From: JACKBK01 sp963707275 | GTDB taxonomy: Bacteria; Chloroflexota; Anaerolineae; JAAEKA01 | Direction: 5' to 3' | NCBI GenBank assembly: GCA_963707275.1 | Contig: CAVPPH010000014.1 | Span: 1 to 64,000, forward strand | Length of the DNA: 64,000 nucleotides | In this document: positions 50,971 to 60,105 of the stretch, piece after piece | Position numbering within the stretch: the first letter of the stretch is position 1 | Layout: every line of letters starts with the position of its first letter | Position numbers and translations under genes: made by a program | The notes under the pieces: model-generated | Seen by the model: only the letters and a program-made list of their open reading frames with translations | Database searches by the model: none | Told to the model about the DNA's origin: nothing

Positions 50971-53745
50971 ATGACTGAATTTGATGTAGCTGTAGCATGG
51001 AACTGGCAGCATGATGCCGGGTTCATCGGATATTTCCGGCAGGCTTGCGAGGCTCGCGGCCTGTCGGTAGTTGAAATAACACCTGACAACCTGCAGTCCG
51101 TCTCGGACGCACTGGTCGCTGGCGATCTGGTGTTCCGGGCCTTCATGAATCGCGCCGCCGACACCGACGCCAGATTTCTCAGCCTGGTGCGCTGGGCGCG
51201 CGAACACGGCGCATTTCGGGTCAACCCGCACGAGCAGGAGTTCTACAGCGCCGACAAGGCCACCATGCACCTGGAGCTGATCAGCGCGGGGCTGCACACG
51301 CCCTACACGATCATCCTCGCACCTTTTAGCGAACAGCCGCAGTTGTCTGAACTCGACCTGTCGCCCCTGGGCGATAGCTTTGCCATCAAACCGGCGCTGG
51401 GCGGCGGCGGGCAGGGTGTGGTGCTGGAGGCGACCAACCGTGACCAGGTGCTGCAAGCCCGCCAGCTTTTCCCCGACGACAAGTATCTGGTGCAGGCGCA
51501 CGTCGAGCCAAAGCTGCTGGAGGGCCGGCCGGCCTGGTTCCGTGTCATCTATTGCGTCGGGGAGGTTTTCGTCAGTTGGTGGCCGCCCGAAACCCACGTC
51601 TACCACCCGGTGACCAAGGAAGACGTGGTGCGCTACGGCCTGGGCGCGCTCTATGACATGGCCGTGCGCATCGGTGACGTGTGCCGCCTGCACCTTTTTT
51701 CCACCGAGATCGCCCTCACCCACGACGACCAGTTCCTGGCGGTGGACTACGTCAACGACCAGATCGACCTGCGGCTGAAATCGCACGCGGTTGATGGTGT
51801 GCCGGACGCCATCGTTCAGGAGATCACCGGCCGGCTTGCTGGCCTGGTGGCTGATGCACTGCAACCCGAAACCAATCGAGAAGGACAACTTCCTGTGACA
51901 AGTAACGAACTTCGAACCCGTGACCAGATCGCCGATCAGTACAAGTGGAACAGTGAAAGCGTCTTCGCAACCGACGCAAACTGGGAGGCTGAGCTGGCGA
52001 GTCTCGGCGACGCACTGGCTGATGTCAGCGCCTATGCTGGTCGGCTGGCCGACGGCCCTGCAACGCTGGCCGACGCCCTGGAGATGATCGAGCGCGTGCG
52101 CCAGCGCCTCGGCGTTCTCTACGTCTACGCCAGCATGGCCTACTCGGTGGACACCACCGATCAGGCTGCCGGCGCGCGCATGGGCAAGGTGCAGGGCATG
52201 GCCGGTCGCACCATGGCGGCCGTTGCGTTCCTGAACCCGGAGTTGCTGGCCATCGGGCGGGAATCTCTGGACGCGTGGATGGCAGCGGAGCCGCGCCTGG
52301 CCGTGCTGGCCCACTACGCAGACAACCTGTTCCGCCAGCAGCAGCACGTGCGCTCGGCGGAGGTGGAGGAACTTCTCGGTCTGGCAGCGGATCCATTCAG
52401 CGGCATCTACAATACGTTTTCGGCGCTGACCGACAGCGACATCGAGTTCAAACCCGCGCGGGCCAGCGATGGCAGCGAGGTGGCTGTCTCGCAAAGCACC
52501 ATCGGCGGCATTCTGCACACCGGCGACCGCGAGGCGCGCCGCACTGCCTGGGAGAACTACGCCGACGGCTACCTCGCGTTCAAGAACACGCTGACCAGCA
52601 ATCTCGCTACTTCGGTTCGCAAGTCGGTGTTCGACATGCGCGCTCGCAACTATCCATCGACCCTGGAGGCGGCGCTGTTTCAGGACAACATCCCGACCGC
52701 GGTTTTCACCAATCTGATCGACACCTTCCGCAAGCACCTCCCAATCTGGCATCGCTACTGGCGGCTGCGACGCAAAGCGCTGGGCGTCGAGGTGCTGCAT
52801 CCCTACGACATCTGGGCGCCGCTGGTGAAAGACCCGCCGCGCATCCCGTTCGAGCAGGCGGTGGACTGGATTTGCGACTCGCTGGCGCCGATGGGCGAGG
52901 ACTACGTGCAGACAGTGCGCCGCGGCTGCCTGGAGGATCGCTGGATCGATGTCTACCCCAACAAGGGCAAATCCAACGGCGCGTTCTCATCCGGTTCGCC
53001 CGGTACTTTCCCGTTCATCATGATGAGCTACACCGATGACTCGGGCGATCTGGGCACGCTGGCCCACGAGCTGGGGCATTCCATGCACTCGTATCACGTC
53101 TGGCAAACCCAGCCGCCCCTTTACGGCGATTACACTATCTTCGCGGCCGAGGTGGCCTCCAACTTCCACCAGGCCATGATGCGCGGCTATCTGCTGAACC
53201 TCGATCTGCCGCGCAACCTACAGATCGCCATCATCGAGGAGGCGATGAGCAACTTCCACCGCTATTTCCTGGTCATGCCTACCCTGGCCCGCTTCGAACT
53301 GGAAATGCACCAGCGTGTCGAGCGCGGCGAAGGAATCACCGCCGATGAGTTGATCGCCATCTTCGCTGATCTGTCCGAGGAGGGCTACGGCGGCGAAGTC
53401 CACGTCGACCGCCAGCGGGTCGGCATCGACTGGGCTACCTTCCCGCACCTCTACGCCGACTACTACGTCTTCCAGTACGCCACCGGCATCTCTGGCGCTA
53501 ACGCGCTGGCGCGGCGCATCCTGGCAGAAACGCCCGGCGCGGCCGACGCATACCGGCAGTTCCTGCGCGCCGGCAGTTCGATGTACGCCATCGACTCGCT
53601 GAAGCTGGCCGGGGTCGATCTGTCGTCACCCGAACCGGTTGAGGAAACCTATCAGGTGTTGTCGGGACTGCTCGATCGCCTGGAGCAGTTGCTGGAAGTC
53701 CTAGCAGACGCGCTGGAGGCAATCCCTTGGCCACGTCTCGTCTGA
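50971..53745 (+). CDS. ATP-grasp domain protein fused in frame to oligoendopeptidase F
   Basis: One frame of 924 aa from MTEFDVAVAWNWQHDAGFIG (GGAG before ATG). Residues ~1-310 are an ATP-grasp-like protein: FYSADKATMHLELISAGLHT, FAIKPALGGGGQGVVLEATN, YLVQAHVEPKLLEGRPAWFR, FSTEIALTHDD, LAVDYVNDQIDLRLK. Residues ~310-920 are an M3-family oligoendopeptidase F: YKWNSESVFATDANWEAEL, FNTFSALTDSDI-like segment, zinc motif LAHELGHSMHSYH (HEXXH), AEVASNFHQAMM. The junction contains a ribosome site and a GTG at 51895 in GTGA context, so PepF may also be translated separately. Confidence 0.8.
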   Translation: MTEFDVAVAWNWQHDAGFIGYFRQACEARGLSVVEITPDNLQSVSDALVAGDLVFRAFMNRAADTDARFLSLVRWAREHGAFRVNPHEQEFYSADKATMHLELISAGLHTPYTIILAPFSEQPQLSELDLSPLGDSFAIKPALGGGGQGVVLEATNRDQVLQARQLFPDDKYLVQAHVEPKLLEGRPAWFRVIYCVGEVFVSWWPPETHVYHPVTKEDVVRYGLGALYDMAVRIGDVCRLHLFSTEIALTHDDQFLAVDYVNDQIDLRLKSHAVDGVPDAIVQEITGRLAGLVADALQPETNREGQLPVTSNELRTRDQIADQYKWNSESVFATDANWEAELASLGDALADVSAYAGRLADGPATLADALEMIERVRQRLGVLYVYASMAYSVDTTDQAAGARMGKVQGMAGRTMAAVAFLNPELLAIGRESLDAWMAAEPRLAVLAHYADNLFRQQQHVRSAEVEELLGLAADPFSGIYNTFSALTDSDIEFKPARASDGSEVAVSQSTIGGILHTGDREARRTAWENYADGYLAFKNTLTSNLATSVRKSVFDMRARNYPSTLEAALFQDNIPTAVFTNLIDTFRKHLPIWHRYWRLRRKALGVEVLHPYDIWAPLVKDPPRIPFEQAVDWICDSLAPMGEDYVQTVRRGCLEDRWIDVYPNKGKSNGAFSSGSPGTFPFIMMSYTDDSGDLGTLAHELGHSMHSYHVWQTQPPLYGDYTIFAAEVASNFHQAMMRGYLLNLDLPRNLQIAIIEEAMSNFHRYFLVMPTLARFELEMHQRVERGEGITADELIAIFADLSEEGYGGEVHVDRQRVGIDWATFPHLYADYYVFQYATGISGANALARRILAETPGAADAYRQFLRAGSSMYAIDSLKLAGVDLSSPEPVEETYQVLSGLLDRLEQLLEVLADALEAIPWPRLV
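51880..51898 (+). promoter_or_regulatory. pepF: Internal ribosome site and GTG start at the PepF half
   Basis: GAGAAGGA, 8 nt, then GTG (51895) begins TSNELRTRDQIADQYKWN, a normal PepF N-terminus. TGA overlaps as GTGA in the +1 frame, the usual form of a coupled gene pair. Confidence 0.5.
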
Positions 53746-55466
53746 GCAGGCCGATCAGCGCGTTCACGCGCAACTTCAACGCCCATGAGCGGCGGCTGGT
53801 AGTGCAGGTCGCGTTCATCGGCCTGTTGGTCTGGGCTGTGACCTTCGCCCTCAAGACCGCGGTTCACTGGCTCTTCGACATCGTGATGGCCGGGGTTGAG
53901 AGCCTGCCGTTGCTGGCGCTGGTTCTCGTGCCGTTGACACTGGGCGCGCTGGGCACCACGGCCGTGGTGCTCTTTCGCTCCCGCACCATTCACTATCGCG
54001 ATCGCGAGGGGTTCATTCATCCGCTCGACGATGTTGAGGGCGACGGTCTGGAGCGGGCCATCGCCCTCTATTTCGCTTCCGAGCCGGCCATGGAGCAGGT
54101 GCTGCTGGGCCGAGCGGGTGTAGACGCGCGCTGGGACTTGCCAACCTTCAGCCTGGCGGCGCGCAAGTTCCTGGCAACCTTGTTTACATTGGGAAGCGGC
54201 GGCAGCGGCGGCCTGGAGGCCAGCGTGACACTGGTAGGCGAAAGCCTGGCAGCAGGCGTATTCAAACCGCGTCCCCAGTTCCACCTGCCGGCCGATGCAA
54301 GTTATCTTGATCGTCTGCGCCGCTGGTGGCGGCTAAACGACCCGGACGATCTGCAGACCGCCCAACTGGCGGGCGTGGCTGCGGCGGTCGCGACCCTGCT
54401 GGGAACACCCTTCGCCGCAGCGTTTTTCGCCATCGAGGTCATGTATCGCCGCCGTCCCATCATCGAGAAGTTGCTGTTCGCGCTGATCGCCGCGCTGGTG
54501 GCCTATTTCATGACCAACCTGGTGACCGGCCACCCGCTGCTTTTCAGTGTCACCGTCACGACGCGGCCGGTGTTTACGGTGCGCTACTACGGGGTGCTGG
54601 TCCTGATGGCAGTGATCATCTCGGTGATCAGTATCCTCTTCACCCGTCTGCGGGCCTTGAGCGAGCGTTGGTTCCACACGGGAATCTCCAATATCTGGGT
54701 GCGTCATGTCGTCGGCGCGCTGTTGACAGGGGTCGTGGCGCTCATCGCGGTCAGGCTGACAGGCCAGAACCTGTCGCTGGTGCTGGGAACCGGCGACAGC
54801 GCGATCGAGGCTGCCCTGCTGGGCCGGTTGACCGTCGGCGTGGCGCTGGTTGCGCTGGTCGCCAAGCTGGTGGCAACGCTGGCGACGATCACCTCGGGCG
54901 GCTCAGCCGGCCTGCTGATTCCATCCATCTATTTCGGCACCATGGTCGCTGCGGCGCTGGCGCCCATCACCGGCATCCCGGCGTCGATCCTGGTGGTGCC
55001 GGCCATGACTGCCAGCCTGGGCGCGCTGGTCAACGTGCCGCTGGCGGCTGTGCTGTTCACGGTTGAGGCGTTCGGCTCGCAGTTCATGATTCCCGGGCTG
55101 GTGGTGTTGCTGGTCAGCATCCTGCTGGTACACGACAACAACATCTACCGCACGCAGCGGGAAACCTACGACTCCCGGCAAGTGTTGCCCGGCTACAGCG
55201 TGCGCCGCATTCCGGTGCCGCCTGAGTGGGCCGGCAAGACACTGGTGGATCTGCGGGTGCGCAACCGCTTCGACCTCAACGTCATCGGCATCATCGAGGC
55301 CTATCGTGAGAACGGGCAGATGCGCTACCAGGTACGCTTCAACCCGCCGCTGGGCAAGCCGGTCGAGCTGGGCGATACCCTGATCGTGCTGGGCGAGGAC
55401 GCGAAGCTGGATGCATTGATGGCGAACCTGGAGAAGACCGGCAGCAGTGTGCCCGGGGGACCATGA
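53727..55466 (+). CDS. CLC-family chloride channel/transporter with C-terminal TrkA-C domain
   Basis: 579 aa. TTG start overlapping the PepF gene by 19 bp. CLC membrane domain: FTLGSGGSGGLEASVTLVGE replaces the GSGIP/GKEGP region; LAGVAAAVATLLGTPFAAAF; AIEVMYRRRPIIE; SGGSAGLLIPSIYFGTMVAA; MTASLGALVNVPLAAVLFTV. Residues ~490-575 form an RCK-C/TrkA-C domain (VRRIPVPPEWAGKTLVDLRV; GDTLIVLGEDAKLDALM), which binds a regulatory ligand. Whether it is a channel or H+/Cl- exchanger cannot be told. Confidence 0.9.
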   Translation: MATSRLSRPISAFTRNFNAHERRLVVQVAFIGLLVWAVTFALKTAVHWLFDIVMAGVESLPLLALVLVPLTLGALGTTAVVLFRSRTIHYRDREGFIHPLDDVEGDGLERAIALYFASEPAMEQVLLGRAGVDARWDLPTFSLAARKFLATLFTLGSGGSGGLEASVTLVGESLAAGVFKPRPQFHLPADASYLDRLRRWWRLNDPDDLQTAQLAGVAAAVATLLGTPFAAAFFAIEVMYRRRPIIEKLLFALIAALVAYFMTNLVTGHPLLFSVTVTTRPVFTVRYYGVLVLMAVIISVISILFTRLRALSERWFHTGISNIWVRHVVGALLTGVVALIAVRLTGQNLSLVLGTGDSAIEAALLGRLTVGVALVALVAKLVATLATITSGGSAGLLIPSIYFGTMVAAALAPITGIPASILVVPAMTASLGALVNVPLAAVLFTVEAFGSQFMIPGLVVLLVSILLVHDNNIYRTQRETYDSRQVLPGYSVRRIPVPPEWAGKTLVDLRVRNRFDLNVIGIIEAYRENGQMRYQVRFNPPLGKPVELGDTLIVLGEDAKLDALMANLEKTGSSVPGGP

Positions 55467-55503
55467 CGTCAGACGCAATAACCACGGCACCCGTTCAATT
55501 GGT

Positions 55504-55533
55504 TTGCGCAATTTCTCGTTGTGCGAGTAGAAT
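55504..55533 (+). promoter_or_regulatory. Candidate promoter for the transporter/UspA genes
   Basis: TTGCGC (55504-55509), 18 bp, TAGAAT (55528-55533), ~50 bp before the GTG start. Confidence 0.4.
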
Positions 55534-55583
55534 CTAGCGACTATCCATTCAAACCATGGCATTGACCTGCCGGCGTTCTCATC

Positions 55584-56732
55584 GTGACCAACACCCCTGC
55601 TGCTCCGCCAACTGATCCACCTGACAGCCTGGAAACCGGCGCGCCTGACTCCGCGGCTTCGTCGCGCGGCTCCGGGCTGGTTGGGACGCTGCGGCGGGTT
55701 CGCTGGGACAAGGTCGGGCTGTTTATCGTCAGCCTTTTCCTGTTCATCCTGGCCATCAACCTGATGAAGGAGGGCGCGCGCTCTCTGGCGCCGCTGGTGC
55801 GCGACGTTTTCGACGTGAACTCGCCGGCCAACGCACTGGGTTTTGGCTGGCTGTTCGCGTATGTGGTGATGAGCGGTTCGCCGGTGGCCGCGTCGGCGCT
55901 GGCCTTTTTCTCCGCAGGGGTGATCAACCAGATCGAGACCTTCGCTATGATTACCGGCAGCCGCTTCGGCGCCAGCTTCATCGTCCTCTTCATCGGGTTT
56001 GTCTACGTCCTGCGCGGCCGCGACCGGTCGCAGGGTCTGAGCATGGGACTGCTCTCGCTGCTGGTGACCTTTTCGACCTACACGGTTGCGCTGATTATCG
56101 GCGTTTTCGTGCTTCAATCGGGCACGCTGGACTGGTTCCAACCCTCCTCGGGAGCGCTGCTCTCCTCGATCTTCGATCTGGTCTTCGATCCCATTATCAC
56201 CTTGCTGCTCTCCTTCCTGCCGCGCTGGAGCATGTTTGTGGTGGGTCTGGGCATCATCCTGGTCAGCTTCAACCTGTTTGACCGTTGTCTGCCGGAGATG
56301 AGCATCAAGGAAAGCCAGGTCGGCCGGGTGTCGCGCATGGTGTACAAGCCCTGGGTGATGTTTCTGCTGGGCAGCGGCGTCACCATGATTTCGATGTCGG
56401 TCAGCGTTTCGCTCAGCATTCTTGTGCCGCTGAGCAACCGCGGCTTTGTCCGCCGCGAGAACGTCATCCCCTACATCATGGGCGCCAACATCACAACGTT
56501 CGTGGACACGCTGCTGGCGGCCGTCCTGCTGAACAATCCTGACGCATTTACCGTGGTTCTGGTGGAGATGTTGTCTGTTGCGCTGGTCAGCGCCGTGATC
56601 CTGATCTTCTTCTTCACGAACTACCAGCGCTGGATGCTCTCTATTGTCAACTGGATTATCGAAAGCAACCGCAATCTGGCCGTATTCATGTTCACCATCT
56701 TTGCTATTCCCATCATTCTGCTCTTGATCTGA
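55584..56732 (+). CDS. Na+/phosphate cotransporter-like (NptA/PF02690) membrane protein
   Basis: 382 aa, GTG start. About nine membrane segments: VGLFIVSLFLFILAINLMKE; LGFGWLFAYVVMSGSPVAAS; GLLSLLVTFSTYTVALIIGV; ISMSVSVSLSILVPLSNRGF; ENVIPYIMGANITTFVDTLL. The duplicated Q/G-S-X and GANITT motifs match Na/Pi cotransporter repeats. Only the membrane domain is present, without the PhoU-like tail. 13 bp before the UspA gene. Confidence 0.8.
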   Translation: MTNTPAAPPTDPPDSLETGAPDSAASSRGSGLVGTLRRVRWDKVGLFIVSLFLFILAINLMKEGARSLAPLVRDVFDVNSPANALGFGWLFAYVVMSGSPVAASALAFFSAGVINQIETFAMITGSRFGASFIVLFIGFVYVLRGRDRSQGLSMGLLSLLVTFSTYTVALIIGVFVLQSGTLDWFQPSSGALLSSIFDLVFDPIITLLLSFLPRWSMFVVGLGIILVSFNLFDRCLPEMSIKESQVGRVSRMVYKPWVMFLLGSGVTMISMSVSVSLSILVPLSNRGFVRRENVIPYIMGANITTFVDTLLAAVLLNNPDAFTVVLVEMLSVALVSAVILIFFFTNYQRWMLSIVNWIIESNRNLAVFMFTIFAIPIILLLI

Positions 56733-56745
56733 CAGGTGCCCTGCC

Positions 56746-57567
56746 ATGAGAATCTTGATGACCACCGGTGGGTCTTCCCATTCCGATGCTGCGCTGCGAT
56801 TTGGCCTTCAGATCTTGCAGCCCAGCATGGATTCGCCAACGCTGCTGACCGTTGTCAAACGCGCGGAAGACCAGCCGCGCGGCAAAAAACTTCTGGAGCA
56901 GGCCGCGCTTACTTTTGCCGATTCCCAGCCATCTGTCAATCTGAAGGTGCGTGTGGGCAATACTCCTGAGGAAATCGTCGCGGAGGCCCGCGACGGAAGC
57001 TACGATCTGGTGATCGTTGGTGAGCGTCGAACGCACGGTCTCATGACGCGGATGCTAGGTTCCACGGCGGTGCACGTCGTGGAGAACTCCCCCTGTTCAG
57101 TCATCATTGCCAAGGGCAAGATCGGGCAAATCCGGCGGATATTGCTGTGCGACAGCGGGGGGCTACAGCCGGACCTACTGACCCGTTTCACTGTCAGCCT
57201 GGCGGAACGCATCACAGGGGAGGAGAATGTCACGGTTCTACACGTCATGTCGCAGATCACCGCTGCTTCCGGCGTTCCCGACGAACAGCTCAGAGCCGAC
57301 GCGGATGAGTTGATCGAGGCGCGCGCGCCCGAAGGTGAGTGGCTTGAACGTGATTTGGCCCTGCTGACCGCGCCACAGATACGGCCGAAGGCCAAAGTGC
57401 GTCATGGAACGGTGATCGACGAGATTCTCGACGAGGCGCAGGAGGGCGACTACGACCTGGTGGTGGTCGGCGCGCACCGCGACGCGGGCTGGCAGCGCTG
57501 GCTGCTGGAGGACATCACACACAAGGTGATCACGCTGGTTGACCGGCCCGTGCTGGTGGTTCGCTGA
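56746..57567 (+). CDS. Tandem universal stress protein (UspA) domains
   Basis: 273 aa with two Usp domains. Domain 1: RILMTTGGSSHSDAALRFGL; YDLVIVGERRTHGLMTRMLG; GSTAVHVVENSPCSVIIAKG. Domain 2: RRILLCDSGGLQPDLLTRFT; YDLVVVGAHRDAGWQRWLLE; HKVITLVDRPVLVVR. The G-X2-G-X9-G-S ATP-binding pattern is partly kept in domain 1 only. It is in an operon with the Na/Pi transporter gene; a regulatory role on transport is possible. Confidence 0.88.
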   Translation: MRILMTTGGSSHSDAALRFGLQILQPSMDSPTLLTVVKRAEDQPRGKKLLEQAALTFADSQPSVNLKVRVGNTPEEIVAEARDGSYDLVIVGERRTHGLMTRMLGSTAVHVVENSPCSVIIAKGKIGQIRRILLCDSGGLQPDLLTRFTVSLAERITGEENVTVLHVMSQITAASGVPDEQLRADADELIEARAPEGEWLERDLALLTAPQIRPKAKVRHGTVIDEILDEAQEGDYDLVVVGAHRDAGWQRWLLEDITHKVITLVDRPVLVVR

Positions 57568-57685
57568 GAATTACTGTCAGGCGCCTGGCACTTCGGCTGC
57601 AACGGGGAGTGATCCGACCTGAATTGGGTAGCTGGTATGGACAGCCTGACCTGCCGGGCGCCTCAGGCTGAATAGCGGCAGTTGA

Positions 57686-59080
57686 ATGACCATGAGTTTC
57701 ACTCGTTTCAGCCCCGTCGTTCTTGACCCCGACCCACAGCGGCGGGCGCGCATCCTGCCGATACTCGACGCCGCGCTGGACGCAGTCGATCCAGGCGCGG
57801 CAGTCAGGAGTGCGCTGACCCGCGAGGGCGACCTGTTGCGCCTAGCCGGCAGGGAGTATGATCTGAACGGTTTTCAGAGCGTCACTTTGCTGAGCTTCGG
57901 CAAGGCTGCAGTGATCATGGCGCGCGCTCTCTGCGACCTGCTGGGCGACCGCGTCACCGCAGGGATCGCGCTGACCAAGGACGGGCACACAGCTGGCAGT
58001 GAGCGGCTGCCGGCCAGCGTTGCCGTGTTGGAGGCTGGCCATCCCGTGCCTGACGAGGCGGGCGTCGCGGCCTCGCAGCGCATCGCGGGGCTGGCCGACC
58101 GTGCGGCGTCCGACGATCTCGTCATCTGCCTGGTCTCCGGCGGCGGTTCAGCATTGTTGACCTATCCGGCCGCCGGGCTGAGCCTGGCAGACTTACAAGC
58201 AACCACCGCAGCCCTGCTGAAATGCGGCGCGACGATCGACCAGATCAACACATTGCGCAAGCATCTGGAAGCGTTGAAGGGCGGCCAGCTTGCGCGGCTG
58301 GCTGCTCCCGCTACGTTGATCACTCTCATCTTGTCGGATGTCGTCGGCAGCCCGTTGGACGTGATCGCCTCCGGACCGACCGTGCCCGACCATTCCATCT
58401 GGGCCGACGCCTGGCAGGTGGTTGACGGCTATGATTTGCAGGCTGTCTTGCCACCGGCTGTCATCGATCGCTTGCAGGCCGGGCTGGCAGGCAGGCTCCC
58501 CGACACGCCCAAGGCCGGCGATCCGGTCTTCGCCAACAGCCAGGCGGTGGTGGTGGCCGACAACGCCCTGGCAGCAAAGGCCGCCGCGGCTGCGGCGCAG
58601 CATTGCGGGTTCAACGCACAGGTGCTGACGACCTTTGTGGAAGGAGAAGCCAGGGAGGTTGCACGGCTCGCGGTGGCGCTGGCGCGCGAGGTGGCAACTC
58701 ACGGTCGGCCGGCAGCCGCTCCCGCTTGCCTGATCCTGGGTGGTGAGACTACCGTGACGATCCGCGGCCAGGGCAAGGGCGGGCGCAACCAGGAGCTGGC
58801 GCTGGCGGCCGCGGTGCAGTTGCCGCGCATCTCACAGGCACAGGGCGAGCGCGTCGTCATCGTCTCCCTGGCCACCGACGGCACGGACGGCCCGACCGAC
58901 GCAGCCGGCGCGCTGGTCGACGTCGGGACGGTCGGGCGCGCGGTCACCGCGGGGCTGCGCGCTGCCGACCACCTGGACAACAACGACGCCCATCCTTTGC
59001 TGGCCGCGACCAACGACCTGCTGCTTTCCGGTCCGACGCAGACCAACGTAAACGATCTGATCTTTGTTTTCGTGTTTTGA
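57686..59080 (+). CDS. Glycerate 2-kinase (MOFRL / GckA type)
   Basis: 464 aa. N-terminal kinase domain: SVTLLSFGKAAVIMARALCD; VLEAGHPVPDEAGVAASQRI; VICLVSGGGSALLTYPAAGL; CGATIDQINTLRKHLEALKG; LSDVVGSPLDVIASGPTVPD. C-terminal MOFRL domain: CLILGGETTVTIRGQGKGGR, NQELALAAA, SLATDGTDGPTDAAGALVD. Phosphorylates D-glycerate to 2-phosphoglycerate. 4 bp before the BrkB gene. No glyoxylate or serine-cycle gene is adjacent. Confidence 0.92.
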   Translation: MTMSFTRFSPVVLDPDPQRRARILPILDAALDAVDPGAAVRSALTREGDLLRLAGREYDLNGFQSVTLLSFGKAAVIMARALCDLLGDRVTAGIALTKDGHTAGSERLPASVAVLEAGHPVPDEAGVAASQRIAGLADRAASDDLVICLVSGGGSALLTYPAAGLSLADLQATTAALLKCGATIDQINTLRKHLEALKGGQLARLAAPATLITLILSDVVGSPLDVIASGPTVPDHSIWADAWQVVDGYDLQAVLPPAVIDRLQAGLAGRLPDTPKAGDPVFANSQAVVVADNALAAKAAAAAAQHCGFNAQVLTTFVEGEAREVARLAVALAREVATHGRPAAAPACLILGGETTVTIRGQGKGGRNQELALAAAVQLPRISQAQGERVVIVSLATDGTDGPTDAAGALVDVGTVGRAVTAGLRAADHLDNNDAHPLLAATNDLLLSGPTQTNVNDLIFVFVF

Positions 59081-59083
59081 ACC

Positions 59084-59998
59084 ATGGCAGATGATAACGT
59101 AATCACGCAGGCGACGCAGCGGCTTGAGGCGCTGTTCGATCGGGCTGACGGCGCGACCCGGGGCTGGCTGGGCACGCTACGCAGCGCGTGGGACAACTTC
59201 GCGCTGGCGCGAGGCATGCAGGCTTCGGCGGCAGTTGCCTACTACGCGATGTTCTCGCTGTTCCCCATGCTGATGGTATTGGTCGTCTCGCTGAGCTATC
59301 TGGTGGACGCGGCAACCGCGCAGGATTTGGTCTACGCCCTGGCCACCCGGTTCCTGCCAAACGACTCGGGTATCGCGTCGCTGGTGACCGAGACGTTCGC
59401 CGGCATCTATTCCCAGCGCGGCACAGTCGGTCTGATCGGTCTGGCGGCATTGTTCTGGTCAGCATCGGGCGTCTTCACGACCCTGACCTACAACATCGAC
59501 CTGGCCTGGAGTGAGACCCGCCCGCCCAACGCCCTTAAAGCGCGCCTGATCGGACTGTTGCTGATTCTGCTCTTGTTGGGGGCGCTGCTCCTGGCGCTGT
59601 TTCTCTCGACGATTTCGGGCGCCCTGGCAGCACTGCCGACACTTTTTGCCTTCCTGGGCATCGACCCTGAGCTTGGGCGATTGGGAACGCTGCAAGTCGT
59701 GTCGATTCTCGTGACGGTCGTCGCCTACACCGGTCTGTACCGCTGGATACCCAACCGCTACGTTCCCTGGCGCGCGGCGATTGTGCCTGCTCTGCTGGCC
59801 GCGCTCGCCTCGCAGGTGGTCAACGCCGGCTACTCGTGGTATCTCGGCAGCGGTTTCTCGCGCTACGAGTTGCTCTACGGTCCGCTGACTGCCATCATTG
59901 TGTTGATGTTCTGGTCTTACCTGACGGTGTTGATCATTCTGGTCGGCGCGCATCTGGGGGCGGCTATCGCCAGGCGAATGGACAGCGCCAGTTCGTAG
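59084..59998 (+). CDS. YihY/BrkB-family membrane protein
   Basis: 304 aa with six membrane helices. Typical motifs: ALARGMQASAAVAYYAMFSL; FPMLMVLVVSLSYL; GLIGLAALFWSASGVFTTLT; GLYRWIPNRYVPWRAAIVPA; YELLYGPLTAIIVLMFWSYL; IILVGAHLGAAI. The family (formerly annotated ribonuclease BN) has no proven activity. Cotranscribed with glycerate kinase. Confidence 0.9.
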   Translation: MADDNVITQATQRLEALFDRADGATRGWLGTLRSAWDNFALARGMQASAAVAYYAMFSLFPMLMVLVVSLSYLVDAATAQDLVYALATRFLPNDSGIASLVTETFAGIYSQRGTVGLIGLAALFWSASGVFTTLTYNIDLAWSETRPPNALKARLIGLLLILLLLGALLLALFLSTISGALAALPTLFAFLGIDPELGRLGTLQVVSILVTVVAYTGLYRWIPNRYVPWRAAIVPALLAALASQVVNAGYSWYLGSGFSRYELLYGPLTAIIVLMFWSYLTVLIILVGAHLGAAIARRMDSASS

Positions 59999-60049
59999 TC
60001 GCGACTACCTATCGCTTGCCCCATCGGGCGCGACCATCAATTGGTTGCT

Positions 60050-60103
60050 GCTTTGGCCGGTCGCCTGACCGAGCCAACAGATGGAAGTTATTCGTGGACG
60101 CGT
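60050..60103 (+). repeat. Dispersed GGCCGGTC repeat, copy 8 (full ~54-bp form)
   Basis: GCTTTGGCCGGTC, 4-5 bases, GACCGAGCCA, then GGAAGTT and GGACGCGT, as in the inverted copy at 16963. It lies between convergent genes. Confidence 0.6.
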
Positions 60104-60105
60104 TC

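Noticed and set aside
50896..52800. 634-codon minus-strand frame opposite ATP-grasp/PepF
   Set aside because: Antisense to conserved coding sequence, no recognisable domain or ribosome site.
54903..56765. 620-codon minus-strand frame across the CLC and Na/Pi genes
   Set aside because: Shadow of two clear membrane protein genes; the translation is Asp/His/Gln-rich with no domain.
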